Part shown: positions 19,614-31,647 of the stretch, in pieces
Layout of the letters: every line of letters starts with the position of its first letter
Numbering within the stretch: the first letter of the stretch is position 1
Source of the DNA: Tethya wilhelma
Lineage: Eukaryota; Porifera; Demospongiae; Tethyida; Tethyidae
Length of the DNA: 64,000 nucleotides
Direction of reading: 5' to 3'
Assembly (NCBI GenBank): GCA_964030475.1
Contig: CAXIPT010000001.1
Span: 27,224,445-27,288,444, forward strand
Program-made: the position numbers and the translations under genes
Notes under the pieces: model-generated
Databases searched by the model: none
Told to the model about the DNA's origin: nothing
The model's input: only the letters and a program-made list of their open reading frames with translations

Positions 19614-22600
19614 ATGTTATGTATTGCATGTCACATTTATATGCAGTAATAAAGAAATTGTATGCAGTATTTCTTGATATTGTGTGGAAAGTTAAGGCTT
19701 AATTTACTTACATCTTGTGTTTTCCCCAATAGAACCATGGCATGGCTAGAAATTGTAGTACTAACAGTGACATGCAGCTGTGCTACATAAAAAGTACAAG
19801 CCTAATTTGCATCTCATTAATATGCAAAATTTTGTATTGTAACAATGGCAGAGCAAGCAAAACTTCACTAACTTTAGCTCCGTTTGGCGGAGCGAGTGCC
19901 AGAGTTCAAGGTCCATTGATTGAGGAAGTCATAAGTTCAACTCTTCCTGTTTAATAATTTAGGGCGCAAATTTGCAAAACTAGTGAAAAATCGAAATGCT
20001 GGATAAAAAGATATAGGTACTTCCTGTTCTAAAGTACAGAAGCAATACTGTGCGATCACGTTTTTGATATGCTCGACATTTGGCCATTTGGCGGAGAAAC
20101 CGCCAGCCTCCTAGACTTGAAAAGCTTGCTGTAAGTTACCCAAAAGGTTGAATTAACAGTATTTAGGGCGCAAATTTTTCTAGAGTGTCTTGTTAGCTTG
20201 CAATCTGAAGACTAAAATGCATTCAGTATCACTTTTAGTACTTAGCTACTGAGCAGCTGCCTGATGCATGTAGGCTCATCAATAATTCATATGTCACTAC
20301 ATTTCTAGCCATGGCCCAGGCCCTCTGGGTTACCACCAGTCAATTCAGCAGCAGTCATGTCTTCACCACAACATAAAACTATCGTGAAATGCACTCCAAG
20401 ACTGGTATCTGCCTTCAAGTCAGACTTGGGTGGAATTGCAGCTAGTTTTCGTGCACAGAGTCTTATATCTCAATCTACATTTGATGAAATGGCTGATGTT
20501 TATCAGCCCATGGAGAGCCGAGCATGTAAACTAGTTTCTACTATTACATCAAAAATTGAAGACAACCCTGCTAATTATGACAAGCTCTTGAATACTCTCT
20601 CAAATCGGGGTGAGCTGCACAATGATACTCTAGCTGAGCTTCAGGAGACATTTGAATCATCTCAGGTGCACGAATTATTGCTGAGTCAGCAAAAACGGCG
20701 CGCGCCCCGTAAGTATCTATAGTACACGCCCTTTTTTGTCATATGATCATTGCGTGACTGTTCATTTATTGACTCATTTAGAAAAGAAAGTGAGCTGCCT
20801 GTGAAAGTTTGTGAGAGGTATTTTTAGTTCTGCTGCTAATTTAGCTTCTTTTTGCTAGTTATTTCTAAGCTATCGCTCATATTGGTATGTACAGCGTTTG
20901 TAGTGATCACGTGGTCTTGAGATGACATGGCAAGTAGCCTCACTAAAGTCAAGAATCTTTGAACGGAATTCTTACGACGCTTGTGAAGGTCAGTAAATGA
21001 GGTAAGTATGATCTAAGCTAGGCTGTAAACAAGAATATTTCTTTACTTTTCAGAAAATAAACATAGTTACGCTCGTACAGCGCAAAATATGTTAATTAGC
21101 TTCATAAAAAAACAACTTTTTGTCTCATAATTGGCATTCTGTGTATTTTTAGCTAAAACGCAGTAGAGGCTATTGTCCACATTAACTGCAGAGTCTGCTG
21201 AGCACAGTGAAACCGCTCCAGCTTAGGCGCTTATATTCCGTGTTGTGTAAATTTGCCTATCGACCTCCATCGCTTTATAGTGCCACACCCACTCATCCTT
21301 GTGTTGGGCGTGGCTAATTAAATCAATTTTCTAATTATTAAACATTCCCATTTCATATAATGTTTAAAAGAAGTCTAAATAATGTATATATTTTCTGGTA
21401 TAGCACCATGAATAACCACCTTGATGTCAAAATTTTAGCTGGTCCCAGTCCTTAATGCACCTGAGATGTAAGATATACAATCACATCATGTTATACATGC
21501 ACAAAAAGCTATTTATAAATAGTCTCTTTGCCATTTGGAACTGAATCTCTTGAAACTATCACTCACATGTGTACTTTTTAAATCTAATTTTAGCCATAAA
21601 CAAACACAAATCTCTATGAGTTAAGCAAAAAAAAACATTGTTGAACTATACGTTGAGTGAATCAACTATTGTTTAGCTGGAAATATCGACGGGGATTTTA
21701 ATTTGACAGTTTGACGGTCAAAGTCCAGTTTGTAAAATTTAAATCTGGCACTATTTTGGCCAATGTACTCTGCACACACACAAATCGTCAAATTTATATT
21801 TGTCAATATTTTTATTATACATTGTGTAGATTGCAAAATTTTTACCTTTGATTCTCCATGTGTTTTTACAGGCATTGTATATATAGATTCAGATGTGTCA
21901 AGATCATGTGACAGTGATGTCATGGCTCCACCTCCGAAGGTCCCTCGACTACAAGAAGGTATAGTTGTAGTGGGCAGCTAACATAATGGAAGGTTTCATC
22001 AGAATCATTTAATCCAGGGCCAGCCTATGGATTGGAAGTCATTACTTCCTCTGCTAGTGTCTCTGATGTGCCTCCCTCACTGCTTCATTCAATGTCAAGT
22101 CCTTCTCTGTCCCAGCCAAGGAGAATCTCAAGGATTTCACATCTTAACCCTGTAAGTTATGTTATACTTTTGACTTAAGTATGATGGTTACTTCATTTGT
22201 TAACTTTGTCCTCTTACAGACTGGTAGCATCACTGCCAGTCCTTCTGATGTGTACATGGAAACTGAAACTGGACTGTCCCATCATCTCCCCTCACTGGGC
22301 CACTCTCAGGAAGGGTCTCTCTCACAGTCTCCATCTCCTTCTCTCCACCATAGTCCAGCCCCTCAGAGCAGCCAGCTTGAACAATCAGCGTCACCTCATC
22401 AAAGTACAACAGGTACACTTGTGCAACAAACTTGCTAGCTGACTTTGCAGAGGGTGTGTTTGTATTGCAACAGTTCAGTATCAAAAAATACACTGATAAT
22501 TTGAAAACTGATAATTATGTGAAATACTTATACATACATGTATGCACTATTATACCAGATGATAGTCATCTTACTTTGTATCGCCAAAAGTTGAAGAGGC

Positions 22601-25600
22601 ACTATTCCCATCAACCTGAGGTCCCTGATAGCACATGGCCACCAGTGAAACGAACCAAACACGTTGCTTTGGCATTGATCAAATCTCAAGGAATCAATTT
22701 TGGTATTGACTTTCAGCGTAAAACAATCCAACGCTCTATTGACGATATCTTGAAGGCTAAGGATGAAATCTTGTATGAAGATGCCTTCAATGAGTTAGAA
22801 GATGGTGACAGGATTCTCCTTGAAGGAAGACCAGGCTGTGGGAAGACCACTCTGATGCACAAGATAGCCAGGGACTGTGCTCTGGATGAGATTCTCCAAT
22901 CACACATTCTCTTTCTAGTACATCTTCGCAGTTTTGGAAACAGAGCTGATATTGATCTTATGGACATCCTTTGTGGAGTTAATATTGAGTTTAATTCTAA
23001 AGAACTTGAGCATCTTGCTTTAGAAGTCGAAGCAACTGGTGGGAAGGGTTTTGTCTTTGCTCTTGATGGTCTTGACGAGTACAACCCTGATGGGAAAAAG
23101 GAATCTTTCATCTCTAAGCTTATGAAGAAAAAAGTCTATCCTGATGCCATTGTTATCATTGCTTCACGTCCAGCAGCAACTCAGAAGTTTCGAAAAGACT
23201 CTTCAAAACGCATTGAAGTGCTTGGCTTTTGTAGTGAGCAAGTCCAAGAGTATGTTAGCACGTATTTTGATAAAAGTGAAGAAATGGCTAAAGGTCTGAT
23301 GTCTTACTTAGAACTTCATCTCAATGTGATGCACATGGCCTACCTCCCTCTGCATGCTGCTATGATATGTCGACTCTATGAAATCATGGGCAGTGACCTA
23401 CCTTCAACAGAAACAGAAATCTACTTGGATTTCACCTTGTCAACTCTTTGCCGAGCATTGCGCAGAATGGGTCATGCACTAGTCACTCAAGGACCTTTTG
23501 AGCTGGACTCTATTGATAAGCTTGATCAACAACACAAAGAACTATTCACAAAAATCTGTACTTTAGCGTACACTGCGACCATAGAATCTAAACAAGTCTT
23601 CTCTTATTCTGATGTGAAAGGTCTTATGGATTACCAATCAGAAAATATGGGAAATGATGAAAGTACTCTTGGCCTAATTACCATTGATCGCCACCTCAGA
23701 CGATATGGCTTGAGTGAAACATATACCTTCTTACATCTCACCTTTCAAGAGTATTTGGCAGCCTACCATATTTCCAAGCAAAGCAGCGATGAACAGCATA
23801 AAATTATTGAGAAATACGGAACAGAAAAGCACTTAGCACAGCTGTGGAAGTTCTATTGTGGAACTGCAACGTTTTCCGATGTCCAATCATCAGAGAATTT
23901 AAAACTGATTCTAGATAAATTATTAAGTTCGCGGAAAAAAGAAACTGACTTGTTACTTTGTCTTCAATGTGCCTATGAAGCTAAGAATGATGTTGCCTGT
24001 AGCCACATCATGACATCCCTAGAGGGGAAGCTGTCTTTAAGTGGTACATTGAATCCAACTGATACAACTGCTCTTGGGTATGTGCTATCCAGAGCTGACC
24101 AATCATCAACACCTTGTAGTGAACTATCTTTGACCTCATGTCGTTTTGGAGCTGAGAGTATGGATGCCTTGGTGAAGGCAACTGGAGAGGAAATACAACA
24201 CTTGGAAATGATTAGGTAAAGAGTTGTTGATATAATAATTGTACTTTACATTGTACACATTGTATATTATGCAGTTTCCATCACACTGAGATCAAAACAA
24301 GTATGGAACAAGGTTTGGCTCTGTTTTTGAAAGTACTGAAAGCTGTCAAGACTGTAAAGTCAGTTATTAATTTTGAATATCTGTTTCAAGCAAGTACAAT
24401 GTGTCATGTAATCATACTTATTATTTTTTTTTGTTTTCTATAATAGCCTCTCTCATTGCAAGTTAAGACTCTCTACGCTATCTCTGTTACAATCCCAGTC
24501 AGCCATTCTACCTACTGTCACTACTTTAAAGTGTGTATATAGACTATTTTGATCCGTGATAAATAAAATTTGATCATCTTTCTCTATATATGAGTACAGT
24601 TTAGGAGACAATTCACACTTGGGTACACAGTCCATATCTGTGATACAGAGCATTAAAGATGGTCTTCCCAATCTCAAAAGACTGGAGTAAGCTCCTCTAA
24701 ACCGTTACTTTTATCATTGCATGGTGATGATTGTTACAGTTATATAATTTTGTTCCTAGACTACCATGGGCAAACATACACTCGTCTCCAATGGAATTGG
24801 ATCAAGTTTTGAAACTCCTCCGTGGTGTTGATACAAGCTTCTGGTCTGGATCAATAAAGTATGTAATATTGTGAGTATATTATACCAGGAATTGATTGTT
24901 TATGACTGATTGTACATACAGTCTACATGGTTATATTATTGGTGCTGGACAACTTCAGTCCCTTGTAGAAGTTTTTTCTCACTCTACCAGCTTGCAAGAA
25001 ATAGAGTAAGTTTGCCATATTAGACTGTGAGTCTGGATCTATGCCTGTTGTTATAATCATACAGCCTCTCAGACTGCCAGTTGGATGACACCGCCCTCTC
25101 TCTGTTACAGCCAGCCATTCCAACCACTGTGACTGGTTTGAAGTAAGTCTTCAATGAGTTTACCAACAGATGAGTTATGTAAGGTTGTTGCATGAATCAT
25201 AATAATTATAGATCAGAATCATCTACCTAACTAATGCAGTTTACCAACGTGAATTAAGTTGATATCTGATTCACTATATGTACAGTTTAGGAAGAAGTCA
25301 AGAGGTGACTGAGAAATGTTTTCCTGTGTTACAAAAAATTAAGGATGGTCTTCCCAATCTAGAAACTCTAATGTGAGACTATAAAGCAATTTTGCGTTTA
25401 GTTTGTAATTTACTATATGTATACACTTGTCCATAGACTGCCTTGGGGACCTTTTACTTCAACTGTGAAAGGTATTAAACAATTCAAGATGTTACTAGCT
25501 CTAAAGGAAACAGAGCTGCTACCAGACTTTGACCTGGAGGATGTGAGGGAAATAGAGTAAGTCACAGTGTTGAGACCATAAGGAAGCGTCACAGTGAGGT

Positions 25601-28600
25601 TGTGCTGCTATGGCACTTTGAACATCAATTTTTATAATACTAATAACTATTAATAACGCAATATAGGTAATGATCAGAGTCAAAAGATTGGAACAATGAA
25701 TTTGTCCAAGTGTTCTGTTCCACTAGTGGAATGACTGCTATATATATGACTCACAAAATACTGTTCCTATTTTATGGCTGCACACTCTGTTGATTAATTA
25801 ACCCTTGGTGCGCACGTGTGCAGCAAGGGTTATAATAGTCGTTTTGTCTGTCTGTCTCTCTGTCTGTCTGTGTGTTTGTTCCCTCTATAGCTATCTCATG
25901 AATGGCAGCCCCATGCAGTGAGCGCCCAGTCTTCCATGGCAAATGCAGCGTAAAATATTCAAGATTATCTAAAAAAATTACGTGTAGCATTTTAGAAAAC
26001 CTGTATTTCCTGAGATCTGAAGCTTTTCAGCCCTCAAAGTCCTAAGCTTCGAAGCCACCCCTGCTGATCACACCGCTATTTGTTAGTGTGCGTTACTTAG
26101 AATTGACTGAAAGATGAACACACAAAGAGCTGAGGGCCAGCTAACTTAGGTAAATTTAGCATGCTATACTCTTCTTAAGCATGCTGCTTTGGCATAATGT
26201 AGGCAAGTTGTTATTGAAACTCAGTCATGCGGCATGACAGCTAGGTAATCTGCATGGTAGTAATTGCTAGCCATTACTGTTCAGTAGCTATGCCTTAATT
26301 GCAGTTATCAAACGGAAGATAGCTAATCAGATCATCACTAGTGACCACTTTGGCTGTAGATTTTCTGTGTAGTTTCTGCAGAGTTGCATGTTCAGTGTCC
26401 TCAAGCTCACGATTCATGACTATACTGCATGGTATGATAGTGGATTTACCCCACAGCATGTGAGTATACATCATCGATCATATGCTGCATATTGCTATTG
26501 CACCAAGTGTTAGACACCTAGGGGTGCCTCTTCATTTATATTTTGTTATTTTACCATGTATGGCGAGAGTTACATGAATGCATAGTAGTGAAATAATTTT
26601 GCTGTGTAGAAACCATACCAACTTCATAATTTCTCTGTTCTCTCTATCACATACACAGCCTGTCCGGCAACAATATTGGTGCTGTAGATGGTGCTCAATC
26701 TCTAGCAGAAGGTCTTTCTTACTGTACCACCCTGCAGACACTAAAGTGAGTTTCAATGAAATTATAGTCAATGAAGTGAGTTTACCATGAAATTGTAGTC
26801 TGGATATATTGTTATTTTCATGCAATACAGCCTCTCAGGCTGCCAGTTGGAAGATACCACCCTCTCTCTGTTACAGCCAGCCATTCCAACCACTGTGACT
26901 AGTTTGAAGTAAGTCTTTAAAGAGTTTACCAACAGATACTTCAAATGAGTCATGTAAGGTTGTACTTGCTTGCATTCTATTATTAGTATTTCATAACTTG
27001 TATGGATCGAAACTAGTATACAGTTCACTAATGTGAAGTTAATTTCTGATTCACTATACAGTTTAGGAGGAAGTCAAGAGGTGACTGAGAAGTGTTATCC
27101 TGTGATACAGAAAATTAAGGATGGTCTTCCCAACCTACAAACTCTAATGTATGACTAAAAAGAGTGCAAATTTGAGTTTGTAATTCACTAGATGCATGTA
27201 TACACTTGTCCATAGACTGCCTTTGGGATCTTTTACTTCAACTGTGAGATATATTGAACAGTTCAAAATGTTACTAGCTCTAAAGGAAGCAGAGCTGCTA
27301 CCAGACTTTGACCTGGAGGATGTGAGGGAAATAGAGTAAGTCACAGTGTTGAGACCATCCATATAAGGAAGCATGTATGTTGTAAGTAGTGAGGTTGTGC
27401 TGCTTGTACTTTGAACATCAATTTTTACTGATGACTATTAATATTTATGTAATGATCAGAGTCAAAACATTGGATGAATTTGTGTGAGTGTTAATTCTGT
27501 TCCAGTGTATGCCTCATAAAATACTTTTCTTGTATTATGGCTACATTTAAGCTAAGGCACTTGGCAACAATGAAATTGTAACCTCAGTGATTCCATGTGA
27601 TCAGATGACGTGATCCGAGTCGCTTACAATGTCATAACCTGTATATAGAGATCACTTTGTTGAAATGTCGACTATGTTCTATCTATCATATGCAGTCTAG
27701 CCACCAACAATATTGGTGCTGATGGTGCTCAATCCATAACAGAAGGTCTTTCTTACTATACCAACCTGCAGACACTGAAGTAAGTTACTATGAAAGAGAC
27801 TGTTTTATTGTGATGCACCAGTGCATAACTAATCATAATGGTTTAAATTCATGCTAATCAGTGCAGACAATGCTGTGATTGTAAGACTTTGGTCAACTAT
27901 AGAATTGTTATAGTTGCCACTTGTGCTCTACATCTCATTTTAGATGCCATCGTTTTCTAATTAAAGCACCCTAGTGTATTGCCCTCAGCATGTGCATCAT
28001 AACTATATTTCAGTATAAACCATGACTATATCAGCTAGGAGAGTAAACTGACAAGTTGATATCATAATACACTGTCATAAGCGGCCTGGCCATGATTGGC
28101 ATGATCATAGTGTCATTGACTCATGTGATCACTGAGTAGTGATCAATCAGTGGTGTTGGTACTTGTACAGTCTTGAGTAGTAAACCTGTAATGACCATAT
28201 ACAAACTACTTTGTTGAAATGTTGACTTATGCGCTATACTCTCTCTATCACATACACAGTCTAGAGAGTAACAATATTGGTGCCAATTGTGCTAAATACC
28301 TAGTAGATGGTTTTTCTTGTTGTACCAACCTACACAGGCCACTGAAGGGAGTTGTACAATAAAGTTCTAACTTCATTGATGCCTAAATTTTAGTGATCAC
28401 TCACTTTGATGACATAGCCTGTAGAGACAATAATATGTCAACTTACGCCCTATTCTCTCCATCACATATACACAGCCTAGCCAATAACAATATTGGTGAT
28501 GATGGTGCTCAATACCTGGTATATATGTATGCAGAGTCACATGATCAACCTAGCCTCATTCCCAGAAATATTCACAAAGGAGGAGCCTGGGAACAAGGCT

Positions 28601-31531
28601 ATGACCAACCCATATAGTAATATCAATATAGTTTAGTTTCATACAGGATTTTTATATTGAGGCGACAAGATTCTAACTGAGCCACACTTCCAGCCATGTC
28701 TCCTTCTAGCAAAAGACCACCAAATAGTTTTGTTTTTACAAAATTGTTTATTGGCTTGGCCACTTTTGAAATTAACTTAGTTGCCTAAAATTAATGTGAA
28801 AGAAAAATTGTGTGAAGTGGATGATCTATATTATGAAACCCTGACAATAGAGAAATGAGACTGAGCTAGAAACAAAGCTACACTGTATCCACAATGTATA
28901 TGTCACACATGAATACTTTGTTCAACTGTCGACCGCGACTTACATGCTCTACTCTCTCTATCACATACACAGGCTGTACAGCAACAGTATTGGTGCTGAT
29001 GGTGCTAAATCCCTAGCAGAAGGTCTTTCTCACTGTACCAACCTGCAGACACTGAAGTAAGTTACTATGAAAGAGACATACATTTTCAATTGTGATACAC
29101 TGAATCAATGTGTGGCTAATCATAATGGTTCAAATTCATGCTAACCAGTGCAAGCAACTTATATGAGATTGTAAGACTTTTGTATTAAATTTTTAAGTTA
29201 CCACTTGTACCCTGGCTACATCTCGCGTTTAAATTAATGCCACTGGTTTATTTTCTAATTAAAGCACCCTAGTGTATTGCCCTCAGCATGTCACAAAAAT
29301 TTCCCGCTATATGGTATATAAGCCTGGCAATGATTGGCATCATCATAGCTTGTGTATATTAGTTCAATTGTCATTCATTTTGTCTCATCATTGTGATCAG
29401 TAGTGATGCAATGTTGGTGGTACTTGCACTGTCTCTAGTGATCTCTATTGATTGTCGATTTTTGTCGAATTGAGTAGTTGTATTCGATCTTTTGATAACT
29501 TAAAAGATTATTTTGTTTGTTTACTCTTTCTATTTAATATACAGCCTAGACCAAAACAATATTGGTGATGATGGTGCTCAATCCCTAGCAAACAGTCTTT
29601 CTCACTGTTCCAATCTGCAGAGACTGGAGTAAGATATTGGTGTATTCTCTATGTTACCATATGGCTCTCTCTCCTTGCACAGTGTTGATTGATCTCCATT
29701 GATTCTTGATTTTTGTCAAATTGAGTAGTTGTATTCGGGTTTTTTTTATGTTTACTCTTTCTATTTAATACACAGCCTAGACAGCAACAACATTGGTGAT
29801 GATGGTGCTCAATCCCTGGCCAAAGGTCTTTCTCACTGTACCAACCTTCAGGCATTGTAGTAAGTTTACAGTATGAAGAGATTGCATAGTTATGATGCAC
29901 CTTTAGCACATTGGACATCCTTTATTTACAGTGGGTGCCACACCCCTTGACCTTACACATATCATTAAGAAGCCACTCCTCTGAGCCATCAGTGAGGAGT
30001 GGTGTGCACATAGCATATCATAGGGGAAGCAAATGACATGAGAGATATGTCTGTGTAAATACACAACTGTATCCTCTAAGCCATCATCTTGTGAATTTCA
30101 ATTTCCTAGTTGTAGTTGATGTAAAAATTGAACCAAAAGTCACAAAGTGTAATGGGTAGGCTCTCTCACCTTTCATGCAATACTATCATCCATGAGTTGC
30201 TTACTCTTTTCTTAATACAATACTGTGATCATGCAATAATGACTATACCATTATTTCATTTGTTTATTTGTTTGTTTCCTCTACAGTTTGATTAGTAACT
30301 CTATCAGTGATGAGAGTGTGGAACACTTGTCTAAGCTAATCACAACAGCTCCCAAACTGAAAACTCTTGTGTAAGTTGTTTTAATAATTAAGATGGTGCC
30401 ACTTGTACCTGTCCACTCATTTTTATTCGCCATCATTCTAATAAAAGCACAGTCACTAGTGGTGTATTGCCCCAGGCCTCAATCAGCATGACTGTGTGTA
30501 CTTTTTCAGTAAATGTGTTTGAGAGATTGATGAGAGCTAAACACTGTAAGCATTTAGAGCGTTTGTACCAAAGCTGAGATATTCTTAGGCTATATACCGT
30601 ATAGCTCCAAATTTTCGTGGTTCAAAAAGTTCGTGAAAAGTCTGTCTTTGCCATTTTGAGCTAATTTTCGTGAATCACAATCTCTGAAATTATATTGCCG
30701 ATATACGGTTTTCTAAATTTATGTGGAGAAAATTTTCGTAATACACGGTCAAATCACGAAATTCACGAAAATATTGTACCACGAAAATTTGGAGCTATAC
30801 GGTACGTAGTATCATCATAATTATACACTAGCTACTAAGCCTGGCCATGGTCATTATTGGCATGATTGTAGTGAGCACCATTTCAGTGGGCAAAGTACAT
30901 TTTCAGGAGTAAAGTACTTATTGTTTCCATTTCTGCTGGGTGGTGTAGTGGTACAAGTTGTGGTCAATCTTTACCCTCCAAACTGAAACACCACAAGAGA
31001 AGAGACAGCTTTAGTTGCCTCAGAGTCATCCAGTGTGTCATGGGAGTTAGATCAAAGAGCTGATTATTCCCGACCAGGCTCTCCTCCTTCTTTGATCTCC
31101 TTTCTCCTCCCCTTTTCTTCCCCGGCCTCTTCATCTTTTGGGGGGCAAATATAATGCAGGGGGAGAGCCTGGGAACGAGGCTAAGGGTGGTCCACAGTGA
31201 CCTTTGTACTATGATCATTGTGACTAATTATTGACTAAAAGGTAAATTTATGGCTTCCGATGATGTAATTTGTTTGTATAATTATGCCTGTATGTACATG
31301 CAAGTTGGTGTTGTCGTACAGTTTATAACTAGTACTAATTGATGATCTGCATATTGGCATACTTGATGTGTTGATGATACATAGATACTGAATGACTGTT
31401 GTGTACATGCACTCATGCACAGCCTGTTTGGGAACAAATTCACTGAGAGTGGAGAGGCTGAACTGAGAAAGGCAGCAGAGGAGAGAAAATTGAACAGTGA
31501 ACTTTGTACTTTAGATTATTTGTATCTATAG
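18825..31531 (+). CDS. Large NLR: linker, CARD-like exon, NACHT, about 20 LRR exons; no Death exon
   Basis: Linker exons 18825-19000, 19110-19253, 19369-19528; CARD-like exon 19733-19740 + 20309-20708 (split by a MITE); 21872-21958, 22003-22151, 22220-22412; NACHT 22559-24215 (Walker A GRPGCGKTT, Walker B FVFALDGLDEY). LRR exons: 24275-24358, 24447-24530, 24600-24686, 24760-24858, 24922-25005, 25065-25142, 25286-25372, 25437-25556, 26659-26745, 26831-26908, 27062-27148, 27216-27335, 27696-27779, broken ones near 28260 and 28476, 28973-29056, 29545-29628, 29776-29859, 30287-30370; terminal exon 31423-31531 (TAG). The CARD-like exon joins 21872 in frame. The ATG and Death exons are absent because homology starts at 18785; an ATG at 20357 inside the CARD-like exon could start a CARD-NACHT-LRR protein. 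Cytosolic immune receptor by family; broken LRR exons make full function uncertain. Confidence 0.75.
19557..19611. repeat. (GT)n microsatellite
   Basis: A longer allele of the run at 3893-3931, in the same intron position of the duplicated segment. Confidence 0.95.
19741..20308. mobile_element. MITE-like element inside the CARD-like exon (copy 2)
   Basis: Same element, ends and position as 4061-4628, differing by a single base in the part compared by eye. The insertion therefore predates the duplication of this segment. Confidence 0.65.
20718..21871 (+). other. Long intron before the pre-NACHT linker
   Basis: This links the CARD-like exon donor (20709) to the acceptor at 21871. A small exon-like piece at 20782-20817 would introduce a stop and is not used in the model. 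No mobile-element ends or other genes were recognised. Confidence 0.4.
25797..26535. repeat. Dispersed repeat, copy A
   Basis: It starts with a stem (AACCCTTG ... CAAGGGTT) and a GTCTGTCT tract. Internal words such as CTGAGATCTGA and AGCTTCGA match 54955-55500 in the same order. It ends in a GCACC/GGTGT-type hairpin followed by TTCATTTA. It lies in an NLR intron between LRR modules. It is a non-autonomous element of unknown class; the end hairpin recalls Helitron ends but no CTRR end was seen. Confidence 0.5.
28552..28600. mobile_element. 49-bp palindromic insertion in an LRR exon
   Basis: AGCCTCATTCCCAG and CTGGGAACAAGGCT ends. It follows the LRR exon started at 28476, which has an acceptor but no usable donor. 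Copies in the same context lie at 33871-33919 and 35147-35195. Confidence 0.6.
30595..30804. mobile_element. MITE with about 27-bp perfect inverted ends
   Basis: The left end begins TACCGTATAGCTCCAAATTT and continues TCGTGGT; the right end is its reverse complement. It is in the intron before the terminal exon of the large NLR. It is absent from the corresponding introns of the minus-strand array (about 7.7 kb) and the 37-kb array, so it inserted after those copies split. Confidence 0.85.
31068..31182. mobile_element. Short TIR element, AGCCTCGTTCCCAG family
   Basis: Inverted copy of 7346-7460. The right end is GAGAGCCTGGGAACGAGGCT. It sits in the intron before the terminal LRR exon, as do the other copies. 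Confidence 0.55.
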
Positions 31532-31646
31532 TGAAGGACATCAATAATTGCAGTCATGGGTATGTTAATTTATTTATTTACATTCATGTAATCATGTTTG
31601 CAGCAATTAAGTTTGTATACACATTTTTGTAAGAAAAAAATTTATT

Positions 31647-31647
31647 T
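31647..31647. other. Single-N contig join
   Basis: One N in the 3' UTR of the large NLR. Sequence before it is nearly the same as 1-316; sequence after it is unrelated to either copy. Confidence 0.8.

Noticed and set aside
20782..20817. Small exon in the NLR between the CARD-like and linker exons
   Set aside because: It has an AG and GT, but its inclusion gives a stop after a few codons, whereas direct joining of 20708 to 21872 keeps frame.
13840..24215. NLRs at 13595 and 18825 as one fused gene
   Set aside because: The last LRR exon of the first (phase 2) does not match the first linker exon of the second (phase 1), and a duplication junction lies between them.
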